A DNA stretch of 64,000 bases from Arenibacter antarcticus (GTDB lineage Bacteria > Bacteroidota > Bacteroidia > Flavobacteriales > Flavobacteriaceae). The stretch lies in assembly GCF_041320605.1 (NCBI RefSeq), contig NZ_CP166679.1, positions 2,962,001-3,026,000 of the forward strand, written 5' to 3'. The notes beneath the pieces are model-generated. The model was not told the origin of the DNA. It ran no database searches and worked only from the letters and a program-made list of their open reading frames with translations. The translations under genes were made by a program, and so were the position numbers. Position 1 is the first letter of the stretch, and every line of letters begins with the position of its first letter. Of the stretch, positions 27,873 to 37,022 are shown in pieces.

Positions 27873-29273
27873 CTATAGCAATCCCCGTGCTTTTATTTCC
27901 AAATACTTATTTATGGTATTAATGGTCAGGTCCTCTGGTTTGGTAAGGATGGTCTGTATTCCGTGTTTTCGAAGCTCGTTAACAATGAGCTTTTTTTCAT
28001 ATACAAATTTCTCGGCAATAGTCTTTTCAAAAATTTGGTGAGTAGTCTGTGCCTTTTCTGTTACAAAGCGATTAAGCTCGGTATTCTCAAAGAAAATAAC
28101 CACTAACAAGTGATGTTTTGCAATGGCTTGTAAGTAGGGGAGTTGCCTATCCAAGGCATCCATGGTTTCAAAATTAGTATACAGCAACAGCAAACTCCTA
28201 TGGTTGATATTTCTTTTGATATCGGCGTACAGCAAACTGAAATCGCTTTCTACAAAATTGGTTTTTATGTTGTATAGGGTTTCTAGAATAAGGTTCATTT
28301 GCGAACTTCGCTTTTCTGCCACCACCCTATTTTCTATCTTATTGCTGAAGGAAAACATTCCTGCCTTATCTTGTTTTTTTAAGGCGATATTTGAAATCAC
28401 CAAGCTAGAATTTACTGCATAATCTAACAAACTGAGGCCGTCAAAGGGCATTTTCATAACCCGTCCCTTGTCTATAATGGAATAAATGGGTTGGGACCTT
28501 TCGTCCTGAAACTGGTTGACCATCAATTGCCCCCTTTTGGCGGTTGCTTTCCAATTAATATTGCGGATGTCATCCCCTTGTACGTAGTCTTTTATCTGCT
28601 CAAACTCCATAGTATGGCCTATTCTCCGTATTTTCTTTAGGCCATATTCGAACAGTCGATTGGTAAAGGCCATTAGATTGTATTTCCGAAGTTGTAAAAA
28701 AGAGGGATAAACGGAAACTTCCTGTTGGTTGCAAAAGGTGTATTTTTTAGCAACCAAACTAAGAGGAGACTTGGCAAAAACATTTAAATTCCCAAAAACA
28801 TAAACGCCACGTTCCGTTGGGCGTAGGTGATAGGTGAATCGTTTTTCATCCCCCTTGGCAAGGGAAGCAATAATATTGAAATCCCGTTTCTGGAATTGGT
28901 GGGGAATCTCATCCAAAATTTTGATGCTGACAGTGAATAGATAGGAATTTGATATGCTGATCTCAATTTCATTGTCATCCCCGTTAGATAATTTTTCAGG
29001 AACGTTACGTTGACCCACTAGCATCCCTTTGGAAGCAAATAAGAGTAGAAAGTCGACCACAAAAGCCAAAACAAAAATAAAAAATAGCAGTTTAATCGCA
29101 CCCATAAGATTTGGAAATATATAGGATAACAGAAATCCTATTACAATTCCGCTTAAAACGATAAAAAACCGCTTTTCTAAATAGGTGTTGCTAAAAATGC
29201 TTTTCAAATCGATATCTGTTAATGAAATATTATTTACTGATGCTTTTTTACCTTGGAACTTCCATGGTTTCAA
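27873..29273 (-). CDS. DUF58 domain protein with vWA-like fold
   Basis: 466 residues. Two N-terminal membrane helices (about 33-80) precede the DUF58 region, recognised by DYVQGDDIRNINWKATAKRGQLMVNQF (about 229-255), the family hallmark, and IYSIIDKGRVM, which corresponds to the MIDAS strand of a von Willebrand factor A domain. DUF58 proteins pair with MoxR ATPases, whose gene overlaps this start by 26 bases. The DxSxS MIDAS motif is changed here to DKGR, as in many DUF58 proteins, so metal binding is uncertain. It is the last gene of the minus-strand cluster. Confidence 0.9.
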   Translation of the reverse strand: MKPWKFQGKKASVNNISLTDIDLKSIFSNTYLEKRFFIVLSGIVIGFLLSYIFPNLMGAIKLLFFIFVLAFVVDFLLLFASKGMLVGQRNVPEKLSNGDDNEIEISISNSYLFTVSIKILDEIPHQFQKRDFNIIASLAKGDEKRFTYHLRPTERGVYVFGNLNVFAKSPLSLVAKKYTFCNQQEVSVYPSFLQLRKYNLMAFTNRLFEYGLKKIRRIGHTMEFEQIKDYVQGDDIRNINWKATAKRGQLMVNQFQDERSQPIYSIIDKGRVMKMPFDGLSLLDYAVNSSLVISNIALKKQDKAGMFSFSNKIENRVVAEKRSSQMNLILETLYNIKTNFVESDFSLLYADIKRNINHRSLLLLYTNFETMDALDRQLPYLQAIAKHHLLVVIFFENTELNRFVTEKAQTTHQIFEKTIAEKFVYEKKLIVNELRKHGIQTILTKPEDLTINTINKYLEIKARGLL

Positions 29274-30252
29274 TAATTTGCGTTACCACCTTTTCTGGGG
29301 TAAGTCCTTCCATTTCTCGTTCTGGCGTCAATATGATCCGGTGCCCTAAAATGGCGACCGCCACCTTTTTTATATCATCTGGAGTTACAAAGTCGCGCCC
29401 GTTTATAGCAGCCATTGCTTTGGAGGCATCCATAATGGCGATAGATGCCCTAGGGGAAGCACCAAGATAGAGATTGGCATTTACCCGTGTACTGTTTACG
29501 ATGCCAGCTATATATTTCATCAAATTTTGTTCAATAATAATTTCCTTGATCGTATCCTGATGTGCGGCAATTTGTTTAGCAGTAAGTATGGGTTTTATTA
29601 GATCTTCTACGGCCTTATTTTTTTGCTGGTGCTTGTTTTCCAGAATCTGGATCTCTTCTTCCAAGGAAGGATAATTGACCTTTATTTTAAAAAGGAATCG
29701 GTCCAACTGTGCCTCCGGTAATCTATAGGTGCCCTCTTGCTCTATGGGGTTTTGGGTGGCAAAAACTAAAAATGGGGCTTGCATTTTGTATTCTGTTCCG
29801 TCCATGGTGATTTGTCGTTCGGCCATTGCCTCAAATAAGGCGGCCTGGGTTTTCGCTGGGGCCCTATTTATTTCATCGATCAAAATAATATTGGAAAATA
29901 TAGGACCTTTCTTAAACTCAAATTCCGCAGTTTTTACATTAAAGATGGAGGTTCCAAGGATATCACTTGGCATGAGATCTGGCGTAAACTGAATTCTACT
30001 AAAACCTACGTTCATTGTCTTTGCCAAGAGCTTTGCCGTAACCGTTTTTGCCACACCGGGAACACCTTCAATCAGGGAATGTCCGTTTGCCAAGATAGAT
30101 ATTATTAAAAGTTGTATCATTTCCTGTTGCCCAATAATGACTTTCCCTAGTTCGGACTTGATCTGTGCCACGGAGGTCTGTAATTCACTTAGGTCGATTC
30201 TATTTTTAAACTCCAAAGGATTGTTGTCCCCATCTTGTGTTATTTCTTCCAT
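29248..30252 (-). CDS. MoxR family AAA+ ATPase
   Basis: 334 residues. Walker A GVPGVAKT is at 63-70 and Walker B IILIDEINR at 122-130, followed by sensor-1 FATQNP and the MoxR-typical EQEGTYRLPEAQLDRFLF. MoxR ATPases work as chaperones that remodel or insert metal into partner proteins containing vWA domains, here most likely the DUF58 protein. The gene starts two bases after the DUF4350 stop and overlaps the DUF58 gene, so production is coupled. Confidence 0.95.
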   Translation of the reverse strand: MEEITQDGDNNPLEFKNRIDLSELQTSVAQIKSELGKVIIGQQEMIQLLIISILANGHSLIEGVPGVAKTVTAKLLAKTMNVGFSRIQFTPDLMPSDILGTSIFNVKTAEFEFKKGPIFSNIILIDEINRAPAKTQAALFEAMAERQITMDGTEYKMQAPFLVFATQNPIEQEGTYRLPEAQLDRFLFKIKVNYPSLEEEIQILENKHQQKNKAVEDLIKPILTAKQIAAHQDTIKEIIIEQNLMKYIAGIVNSTRVNANLYLGASPRASIAIMDASKAMAAINGRDFVTPDDIKKVAVAILGHRIILTPEREMEGLTPEKVVTQIIETMEVPR

Positions 30253-30254
30253 GC

Positions 30255-31466
30255 TTATTTTTTAAATTGATCTATTTTTTTACTCAGGTTGATAAGATCC
30301 TGCTCGGTATGTTGATTTTTGTTTTGTAAGTGGATCAGTATGTCTAGTATAGCCTTGGTTTCGGACATTGATTTTCCCGACTTTGCGGATAAATCGCTTA
30401 CTGTTTTTTGATTTATTTCTTGTGTATTTATATGGAAATTACTCCTTAAATATTCTAAAAAGTAGTTCGTTTTTTTTGCAATTAGATCGCTGTAGTCCTT
30501 ATGTTCAAAATAGAGTCCTGCTACCGTTCTAGCAAAATCAATAGAAGAATTTTCAAGGGGTTGTGCCACTGGAATGATTCGTTGCTCCCGTTTTATTTTA
30601 AACAATACGAATATCAAAATTCCGCTGATCCCCAAATAATAGGCCCATTTTAAAGGGGGTTGGTTAAGTACAAATCGCATGGGGGAATCTATGACTACCC
30701 GTCCTGACTTTTTATAATTGTCCCAATAAACAGCCACATTTTTTAAATAGGAAAGCGAATTTCCAACATAATCCATATTACCGCCAAGCATATAATAATT
30801 GGTGAAGGCTTGTGGGGTAGTATTGAGATAAAAATAACCTTTCCCAAATTGAAGCCTGATAAAATTGGGACGCTTCAACTTTTTTGTGGTGAAGACTTCC
30901 ATAATCCCCACTTTTTCAAGGAAGGTGATATGTCCTAAAACTGTTGTTTTTAAGGTGTCTACAGAGGTGAAATGACTATTGTACAGACCGCGGGTCATCG
31001 CGTAATCCATTTCTTGAAAACTAGGATTTGTAAGCTTAAGGTAAGTGGTATCCTCACCTATGGTATATAAAGACTCGACCTTTAAATTTAAGGTATCCGA
31101 AAGATAGTCGCCAAAACTGCTGGCGGCAATAAAAGCATCGTTGCCAGCGTGCACATAAGAAAGAAGCTGGTTGGCTTCCTGCTTATCTAATTCCAAATTA
31201 TTGTTGATTAAAAGATAATTAGAGTTTATGGTGGAATCTGCTATAGAAAGTGTGTTGTACAAACTTTCATTTACGGGAATAAGCTCTTGGGCCGGAAATA
31301 ATTGAGGCAGTTCCTCATAAAGCACGAAACATCCAAACGGAATCTTATCTTCTGAGGTGTAGGAGGGTTTCCAATTAACAGGTTTGGGACGCACTATTTC
31401 TGTTACAATAATGCCTAACAGCACTGAAATAAATACCCCTATAATTACTTTAGATCGTTTATCCAT
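30255..31466 (-). CDS. DUF4350 domain membrane protein
   Basis: 403 residues with a membrane helix near the N-terminus (about 7-25) and a second at about 273-292 (WAYYLGISGILIFVLF), enclosing a periplasmic domain. TSEDKIPFGCFVLYEELPQLFP (about 37-58) is the DUF4350 signature, related to the glutamine-amidotransferase-like region of other MoxR-cluster proteins. The C-terminal cytosolic part (about 300-403) is helical. The function is not known. It overlaps the DUF4129 gene by eight bases and precedes MoxR. Confidence 0.85.
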   Translation of the reverse strand: MDKRSKVIIGVFISVLLGIIVTEIVRPKPVNWKPSYTSEDKIPFGCFVLYEELPQLFPAQELIPVNESLYNTLSIADSTINSNYLLINNNLELDKQEANQLLSYVHAGNDAFIAASSFGDYLSDTLNLKVESLYTIGEDTTYLKLTNPSFQEMDYAMTRGLYNSHFTSVDTLKTTVLGHITFLEKVGIMEVFTTKKLKRPNFIRLQFGKGYFYLNTTPQAFTNYYMLGGNMDYVGNSLSYLKNVAVYWDNYKKSGRVVIDSPMRFVLNQPPLKWAYYLGISGILIFVLFKIKREQRIIPVAQPLENSSIDFARTVAGLYFEHKDYSDLIAKKTNYFLEYLRSNFHINTQEINQKTVSDLSAKSGKSMSETKAILDILIHLQNKNQHTEQDLINLSKKIDQFKK

Positions 31467-32187
31467 TGCTGCTATGGTTGTTTATAAGGTCGAATTTAAG
31501 TTGAGCAGCCCTATATTTTAATTCATCGATCTCTTTTTCCCCATACCATACATGATCGTATAAATACGAAACCTCTTTAAATACTGATTTAATGGAGGGG
31601 GTGCTAATTTCGTTTTCGTAATCCTGATTTGTTTTTTCGTACTTCCAAACAATGACTTGTTGTACGGATAGGGTTTTTAACGCTTTTAGATATTGGTAGC
31701 GAATTGCCGACCTATAATTATTCTGGGATAGCGCATTTGCCAATAAGGAGTCCAGATCTATATTTTCTATATGTTCTTCGGATAAATCTAGGTTGCCAAA
31801 GGAGATTGCCTTTTTATTGAAAATTGCAGAAGCGCGTTCCCCTGTTAAAAACCGTACTAAGAGATAGATGGCCAATAAGCCCATTAGGATATAGACGATG
31901 ATTTCTAATATTTGTGCGGTTCCTGGAGGCAGGTCTATCCCAAGCATTGTTTTTAACCAATCTGTCAACCAAATGAAAGAACGGGATAATAGATTTTGGG
32001 ATTCCCCATCACCAATTTTGTAGTTAAAGTCACTTCCGTTGTACTTGTCATTTAAATCAGTAGTAAATTCCCTAATGGATATTGGCGTGTTGTGGTCTTC
32101 GTTCAGGGCAAGGGTATCCCTGTTCCCTTGTGAGTATCCTAGGGAAAAAAGAAATAAAGCGCAAAGAGTACGTTTAATTTTTATCAA
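31459..32187 (-). CDS. DUF4129 domain membrane protein
   Basis: 242 residues with a signal peptide (MIKIKRTLCALFLFSLGYSQ), a periplasmic stretch, a membrane helix at about 90-112 (ILEIIVYILMGLLAIYLLV) and a cytosolic C-terminal domain ending in YDHVWYGEKEIDELKYRAA, which is the DUF4129 signature. In other bacteria DUF4129 is found next to or fused with transglutaminase-like and DUF58/MoxR proteins. Its start overlaps the stop of the upstream gene by four bases (ATGA). Confidence 0.82.
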   Translation of the reverse strand: MIKIKRTLCALFLFSLGYSQGNRDTLALNEDHNTPISIREFTTDLNDKYNGSDFNYKIGDGESQNLLSRSFIWLTDWLKTMLGIDLPPGTAQILEIIVYILMGLLAIYLLVRFLTGERASAIFNKKAISFGNLDLSEEHIENIDLDSLLANALSQNNYRSAIRYQYLKALKTLSVQQVIVWKYEKTNQDYENEISTPSIKSVFKEVSYLYDHVWYGEKEIDELKYRAAQLKFDLINNHSSNG

Positions 32188-33131
32188 AGGTCAGGGCTTC
32201 CTATTTGATCTATTTTATTTCTGGTATGTAGGTTATAGGTCTTTTCGTGTAAGGAATAGTATAGAATGCCATTTACAAACTGGGACAGACATTGCGAATA
32301 TACCATAAGTATTAGTAGCATACTGGTGCCTAGTGTATACACTATTGTAGGGACAATGGTAGCTGTTAGATCTACGTTGTTCTGCACCACGTGAAAAGTG
32401 TAGATCCCCAGTAGGATACCTGGGATCATAAGGACTATCAAAAACAATAGTCCGATTAGAAATCCAAGGATAAAATTCACCCCTACTGCCCTCCAAAAGT
32501 TATTATAGACCAAATTCCAGCCTTCAGTAAGGGCTTCCATAAATCTCTGATTTTCCTTAAGCATCACAAAAAAAGAAACTCCTACCCAAGCCATAAAAAA
32601 GTATTGGATCACATATTGGGCAATCATTCCAACCAGTGGAATAAAAGCCAAAATAACCGCGAGGATCATAAACCCGAAAAAGGCCAACATCATGATCAAC
32701 ATAAATACAATAATTTTACTCAGATTACCTTTTACTGTGTCCCATACCTCAATTTTCTCAAAGTGCTGACCTTCTTTTTCCTCGTATTGGATCATATAGG
32801 CGGTACTAAGACTATAGTTGAGTATGGCCACTGTAACAAAGATTAGAAAGAACAGGATTCCACCAAAAATAAAATAGGAAATATATTTCTGATCCGTGGC
32901 TGCTAAATTGCTATCCAACAAATTTTGCTCATTGCTTATAAGTGCTAAAACCCCAGATACCATCAAATAGCTTACGATCAATAGGCCTATAAGAAATATG
33001 CCGTTATAACTTAAGAAGATATTGGTAAATTTTCGAATGTTTGTTTTAAAAAAATCAAAATACAACGAGATGATATCGCCAAAATCCCGATCTATCTTAA
33101 GTTCAATAAAGTTTTTTTCCTTCTCGCTCAT
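32184..33131 (-). CDS. Multi-pass membrane protein of the MoxR/SpoIIM cluster
   Basis: 315 residues. About six hydrophobic segments (starting near residues 40, 85, 140, 175, 220 and 265) and Gly-rich helices such as LGFLIGLLFLIVLMIPGILLG resemble the membrane domain found in glycerophosphodiester phosphodiesterase-associated or DUF4013-type proteins. No catalytic residues are seen, and the N-terminal 35 residues are polar. The gene overlaps the SpoIIM-like gene by 29 bases and the DUF4129 gene by four. I cannot name a specific function. Confidence 0.75.
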   Translation of the reverse strand: MSEKEKNFIELKIDRDFGDIISLYFDFFKTNIRKFTNIFLSYNGIFLIGLLIVSYLMVSGVLALISNEQNLLDSNLAATDQKYISYFIFGGILFFLIFVTVAILNYSLSTAYMIQYEEKEGQHFEKIEVWDTVKGNLSKIIVFMLIMMLAFFGFMILAVILAFIPLVGMIAQYVIQYFFMAWVGVSFFVMLKENQRFMEALTEGWNLVYNNFWRAVGVNFILGFLIGLLFLIVLMIPGILLGIYTFHVVQNNVDLTATIVPTIVYTLGTSMLLILMVYSQCLSQFVNGILYYSLHEKTYNLHTRNKIDQIGSPDL

Positions 33132-34080
33132 GTTTACGGTTTAGTAAGATTGGGTAAATAATATAATAATGGATAATTAGTAGTAGTGATGCGCCGATAA
33201 TCATAAATGCCAGCCAAGACGACATATTGGAGTAACGGGTTATAAACCCCTCTATAAATCCTGCTAAGATAAAGAATGGAATGGTGCTGACCACAACTTT
33301 TAGTCCGTCTTTGGCACCTTTCATAAAAGATACCCGTCTAGAAAATGTTTTGGGAAATAGAATACTATTGCCCATAATGAGTCCGGCGCAACCCGCAACC
33401 ACAATTACCGATATTTCTATGGTACCGTGCAACCATATTTGTTTGTTGGCCTCAAAAAAGACCTGTTGGGTATGGAAAAAAGTGATAAATGCCCCTAGCA
33501 TAACACCATTGCTGAATAAAATATAAACGGTGCCAATACTGGTAAAAACCCCAAAGGCAAAGGCTAAAAAAGCTACTTTTATATTGTTAATGGTAATTCC
33601 CAAAAACGAACCAATTTCACTACCACCCTTATAAATGGCGGTAGGATCTCCCTTGGCAATATTGTTGAGGGTTTCATTTACATAAGCATCTCCAAGGATC
33701 AATCGTACAAAGGAATCGTCATGTATAGTAGAGATACTGCCAATTGCTGCGGCCAATATAAATATGATAAAAGCAATGCCCAGTGTGGGGTGGTATTGTT
33801 TAAAAAATGTGGGGAATTCCGTTTTCCAGAAATCTATGATCCTATTTCGGTGTTCTTTTTTATTTTTGTAAATTTTTTGATGCGCTTGCGATGCAAGGGA
33901 GTTTAAATACAGTAACGTCTTGCTGTCAGCGTAATAGGTCTGTGCATAGGCAAGGTCATTGGTAAGCTGTATATAGCCGTCGGCAAGTTGATCTGGACTA
34001 ATTTGAGCATTAAAACTGATTGCCTTTTCAAATGCTATCCATTTTTCTTTATTTTGCTTCACAAAAGCAGCTTCACGCAT
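33103..34080 (-). CDS. Stage II sporulation protein M-like membrane protein
   Basis: 325 residues. A polar N-terminal helical part (about 1-105) is followed by about five membrane helices with the SpoIIM signature (YKGGSEIGSFLGITINNIKVAFLAFAFGVF, about 165-195, and LHGTIEISVIVVAGCAGLIMG). This organism family does not sporulate, so the SpoII name is only structural. It is the first gene of the minus-strand cluster and lies 38 bases from the divergent RDD gene; the SpoIIM-RDD pairing is conserved in many bacteria. Confidence 0.88.
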   Translation of the reverse strand: MREAAFVKQNKEKWIAFEKAISFNAQISPDQLADGYIQLTNDLAYAQTYYADSKTLLYLNSLASQAHQKIYKNKKEHRNRIIDFWKTEFPTFFKQYHPTLGIAFIIFILAAAIGSISTIHDDSFVRLILGDAYVNETLNNIAKGDPTAIYKGGSEIGSFLGITINNIKVAFLAFAFGVFTSIGTVYILFSNGVMLGAFITFFHTQQVFFEANKQIWLHGTIEISVIVVAGCAGLIMGNSILFPKTFSRRVSFMKGAKDGLKVVVSTIPFFILAGFIEGFITRYSNMSSWLAFMIIGASLLLIIHYYIIYPILLNRKHEREGKKLY

Positions 34081-34118
34081 AGTGGTATTGTTGTTATAAA
34101 ATTAAAAATAGTACTAAT

Positions 34119-34844
34119 ATGTCCAACCTTCAAATCAATACAACGCAAAATGTTAATCTTGATTATAAAATTGTAGGAATTGGAGAAAGGATAATGGCAT
34201 TTTTAATAGATGCCTTCCTATTATACCTCTATGCGATGTTGGTGCAGGTTATTGGCACTACCATTGGCTATGTGTTTGATGATAGTTGGACCCAAATTGG
34301 CTTGGTGAGTCTAATTTTCTTGCCAGCTATGTTTTATAGTTTGTTAATGCACAGTTTGTTCAATGGGCGTACTGTGGGTAAAATGCTTTTGAAGATCCGG
34401 GTGGTACGGGTAGATGGTACCCCGGTTCACTGGTCTAATTTATTGGTGCGATGGATACTGCGATTTGTGGATATTTGGTTGTTTTTTGGGTCGGTAGGGA
34501 TATTAGCTATCTTGTTTACCCACAAAAAACAAAGATTGGGCGATGTTGCAGCAGGTACTGTTGTGATTAGCACAAAAAATAATGTAAAGATATCCCACAC
34601 CATTTTAGAGGAAGTTGAGGAAACCTATATCCCCACATTTTTAAACGTGACCTTATTGACCGATAGGGATATTAGGCTTATTAAGGAAACGTATCATATT
34701 GCGGCAAGGAGCGGAGACTATAAGACCATGAAGGTACTTCGCGTTAAAGTAGAAAAGCTACTCAGTAGCAATTCCGCACTTTACGACACACAATACTTGG
34801 ATACCGTTTTAAAGGATTATAATTTTTACACCCAAAATAGCTAG
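34119..34844 (+). CDS. RDD family membrane protein
   Basis: 241 residues. The RDD motif region is visible: GIGERIMAFLIDAFLLYLYAM (about 20-40) with the Arg and Asp, and NGRTVGKMLLKIRVVRVDG, then LGDVAAGTVVI closing the domain at about 150. The C-terminal 90 residues are polar and helical. RDD proteins are multi-pass membrane proteins, some acting in transport. It is the divergent partner of the SpoIIM-like gene and sits two bases before the next gene. Confidence 0.92.
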   Translation: MSNLQINTTQNVNLDYKIVGIGERIMAFLIDAFLLYLYAMLVQVIGTTIGYVFDDSWTQIGLVSLIFLPAMFYSLLMHSLFNGRTVGKMLLKIRVVRVDGTPVHWSNLLVRWILRFVDIWLFFGSVGILAILFTHKKQRLGDVAAGTVVISTKNNVKISHTILEEVEETYIPTFLNVTLLTDRDIRLIKETYHIAARSGDYKTMKVLRVKVEKLLSSNSALYDTQYLDTVLKDYNFYTQNS

Positions 34845-34846
34845 TT

Positions 34847-35467
34847 ATGATGCATTTTATTTTTGACGTAATGGGCACAATTGCTTTCGTGATCTCCGGA
34901 GTAATGGTGGCTATGGATAAAAAACTAGATCTTTTCGGGGTTTTTATTATCGCTTTTGTAACTGCTGTAGGTGGGGGTACTTTAAGGGATCTGTTAATTG
35001 GCAGCACTCCAGTATTATGGTTGCAAGATCATACCTACCTGAATATTATTACGGGTACCGTTATTCTTTCCATCCTGCTGAGAAGTAAGAAAAAATATGT
35101 GCGTACCTCATTATTTTTATTCGATAGTATTGGAATAGGATTTTATACACTTTTAGGTATCGCCAAGGGGCTTAGTGTAGGGTTGTCTCCAGTTATGTGC
35201 ATAGCATTAGGAACTATTACAGCTAGTTTTGGTGGGGTTATTCGCGATATTCTTTGTAATGAGATCCCAGTGATATTTAGGAAGGAAATTTATGCAACCG
35301 CATGCATCATGGGAGGGGTAAGCTTTTTCTTGATACGAGAACTACCGATCAACGAATTGTATGCCGATATTGCAACTATTCTTATTGTAATTGGGATTCG
35401 CTTATGGGCAGTAAAATATAAAATATCGCTACCCAACATTTACCGCAGTTTCAATGCTTCAGAATAA
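34847..35467 (+). CDS. TRIC-type trimeric cation channel family protein (UPF0126)
   Basis: 206 residues with about seven membrane helices formed from two repeats. The paired glycine-rich motifs TAVGGGTLRDLLIG (about 41-54) and TASFGGVIRDILCNEIP (about 121-137) are the hallmark of the YicG/UPF0126 family, related to trimeric intracellular cation channels. Likely passes monovalent cations, although substrates in bacteria vary. It starts two bases after RDD and is therefore co-transcribed with it. Confidence 0.92.
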   Translation: MMHFIFDVMGTIAFVISGVMVAMDKKLDLFGVFIIAFVTAVGGGTLRDLLIGSTPVLWLQDHTYLNIITGTVILSILLRSKKKYVRTSLFLFDSIGIGFYTLLGIAKGLSVGLSPVMCIALGTITASFGGVIRDILCNEIPVIFRKEIYATACIMGGVSFFLIRELPINELYADIATILIVIGIRLWAVKYKISLPNIYRSFNASE

Positions 35468-35537
35468 CACAGAGAAATCCGGTAAACCTAATTGAGGAAA
35501 TTACAAGGGGAATTTTAAAAGTATATAATGATGTTTA

Positions 35538-36266
35538 TTATTTAATCACTTCTGCTTTTAGGATCCTAATATTCTGGGAAGGCCAATCTCCATTATCCAC
35601 TGGTTGGTGGTTAATTTCATCCACAACATCCATCCCATTAATAACCTTTCCAAAAGGGGTATAATTGCCATCTAGGTGATAGGATCCCGGTTTGGTGACC
35701 ACTATAAAAAACTCGAAGGGAGAAGCCAACATATGTGGGTTATCTATTTCACTGCTGGGCATAGAAATAGTGCCTCTATGGTGCTTATGACCTTTTCTGG
35801 TATCTGGTGGTAAAAGGTACTTGCCGATCTCACCTCGTTTTTCCGCAGTTTCTAAATTATCGGCATTTCCCCCTTGGATAATAAAGTTTTTTACCACCCT
35901 ATGAAAATAGGTGTTGTTGAAATAGCCTTTCTTGGTCAGGTATATAAAGTTGGCCTTGTGATAGGGTACGTTGTCATACAATTGAATAGTTATCTCCCCA
36001 AAATTAGTAGTCAACTTTACAGTATCTTCCGTTAACTTCTTACTGTAATTAAAGAAAAATTCGATCGCATTGTCCTCGGTAAGTACAAAAGGCGCTTCCT
36101 CTTCTTTCTCTTTTAAGGTGGGCTTGAGGGAATCCAAGGTATCCAATTTGATTTCGGCCTTTGGGACGTGCTTATTTTTATCGGAGGGTTGGTCCTTACA
36201 GCTCCCAACCAGTACTAGGAGGGATAAAGAAAAATTGGAAAGCGTTTTAAATGTCATATACTTCAA
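35538..36266 (-). CDS. Cyclophilin-type peptidyl-prolyl isomerase lipoprotein
   Basis: 242 residues. Lipobox LVGSC (Cys23) places it in an envelope membrane. A charged linker (about 24-75) precedes the cyclophilin domain, recognised by TNFGEITIQLYD, YFHRVVKNFIIQGGNAD and FEFFIVVTKPGSYHLDGNYTPFGKV. It should isomerise X-Pro bonds of exported proteins. ATG at 36266 (MKYM) or three codons later (MTFK) both give a good signal peptide. Divergent from the Nudix gene with only 22 bases between starts. Confidence 0.92.
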   Translation of the reverse strand: MKYMTFKTLSNFSLSLLVLVGSCKDQPSDKNKHVPKAEIKLDTLDSLKPTLKEKEEEAPFVLTEDNAIEFFFNYSKKLTEDTVKLTTNFGEITIQLYDNVPYHKANFIYLTKKGYFNNTYFHRVVKNFIIQGGNADNLETAEKRGEIGKYLLPPDTRKGHKHHRGTISMPSSEIDNPHMLASPFEFFIVVTKPGSYHLDGNYTPFGKVINGMDVVDEINHQPVDNGDWPSQNIRILKAEVIK

Positions 36267-36268
36267 AT

Positions 36269-36276
36269 TATTTTTG
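36269..36276 (+). promoter_or_regulatory. Putative Nudix-gene -7 element (TATTTTTG)
   Basis: Exact TAnnTTTG match 12 bases before the preferred Nudix ATG (36289). It lies inside the very short gap between the two divergent genes and supports the internal start over the upstream one. Confidence 0.45.
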
Positions 36277-36288
36277 ATAGGTTATCAA

Positions 36289-36984
36289 ATGGGAATACCC
36301 TATTTTAGTCAAATTGGCCGTAAATTACAAAAAAATGAATTTGTGAATTTTGACGATTTCTCGAATAGAATATCAAAAATAGAAAATCTTGAACTTCCGG
36401 GAAGTGAATCCCATTTTAAAATGGCCCCTTTGTTCAGGATCCAAGAATTGTCCGCAAATAAATTGGCAACTAAAAATCCTAGGAAAGCTGCCGTTATGGC
36501 CTTGTTTTATCCTGATATGAGCTATAACACCAACCTCTTGTTAATTTTAAGGAATACGTACAAGGGTGTTCACAGTAATCAGATTGGCCTTCCAGGAGGG
36601 AAAATTGAAAAAGTGGATTCTAATTTGCTGGCGACTGCATTAAGGGAAACCTACGAAGAGGTGGGTGCGGTCCCAGACCGGATTAAGGTGTTACGACCCT
36701 TGACCAATATATTTATACCCCCTAGCAATTTTGAGGTAACCCCTTATTTGGGGTTGTACCAAAAAGAGCGCCCATTTGTAGCTCAGGCAAAGGAGGTAGC
36801 CGCATTAGTAGAAGTGTCTTTGTCGGATTTTATGGATGATAAGAAAATAATTTATCAAAAATTAACTACTTCTTATGCAGAAAACGTGGAGGTACCTGCC
36901 TTTAAATTAAATGGTTACACAGTATGGGGGGCTACAGCTATGATGCTCAATGAAATTAAGGAGCTATTTAAACAAGTGTTATAA
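36289..36984 (+). CDS. CoA-pyrophosphatase-like Nudix hydrolase
   Basis: 231 residues from the ATG at 36289 (MGIPYFSQIGRK). A much longer frame opens at 36070, but that part lies antisense to the cyclophilin gene and is rejected. The Nudix box is GGKIEKVDSNLLATALRETYEEVGA, with the catalytic REtyEE helix. Upstream of it the CoA-specific stretch LLILRNTYKGVHSNQIGLPGG resembles the UPF0035 signature of CoA diphosphatases (NudL type), which split CoA and its thioesters into ADP and phosphopantetheine. Substrate choice is inferred from that signature. A plsC-like gene follows after 38 bases. Confidence 0.88.
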   Translation: MGIPYFSQIGRKLQKNEFVNFDDFSNRISKIENLELPGSESHFKMAPLFRIQELSANKLATKNPRKAAVMALFYPDMSYNTNLLLILRNTYKGVHSNQIGLPGGKIEKVDSNLLATALRETYEEVGAVPDRIKVLRPLTNIFIPPSNFEVTPYLGLYQKERPFVAQAKEVAALVEVSLSDFMDDKKIIYQKLTTSYAENVEVPAFKLNGYTVWGATAMMLNEIKELFKQVL

Positions 36985-37022
36985 GACACTAATTTTGTAA
37001 TTTTGAACGTTAAACAGAAACT

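Noticed and set aside
36070-36288. N-terminal extension of the Nudix gene frame
   Set aside because: It is antisense to the cyclophilin gene and precedes a good promoter; the first 73 residues are not Nudix-like.
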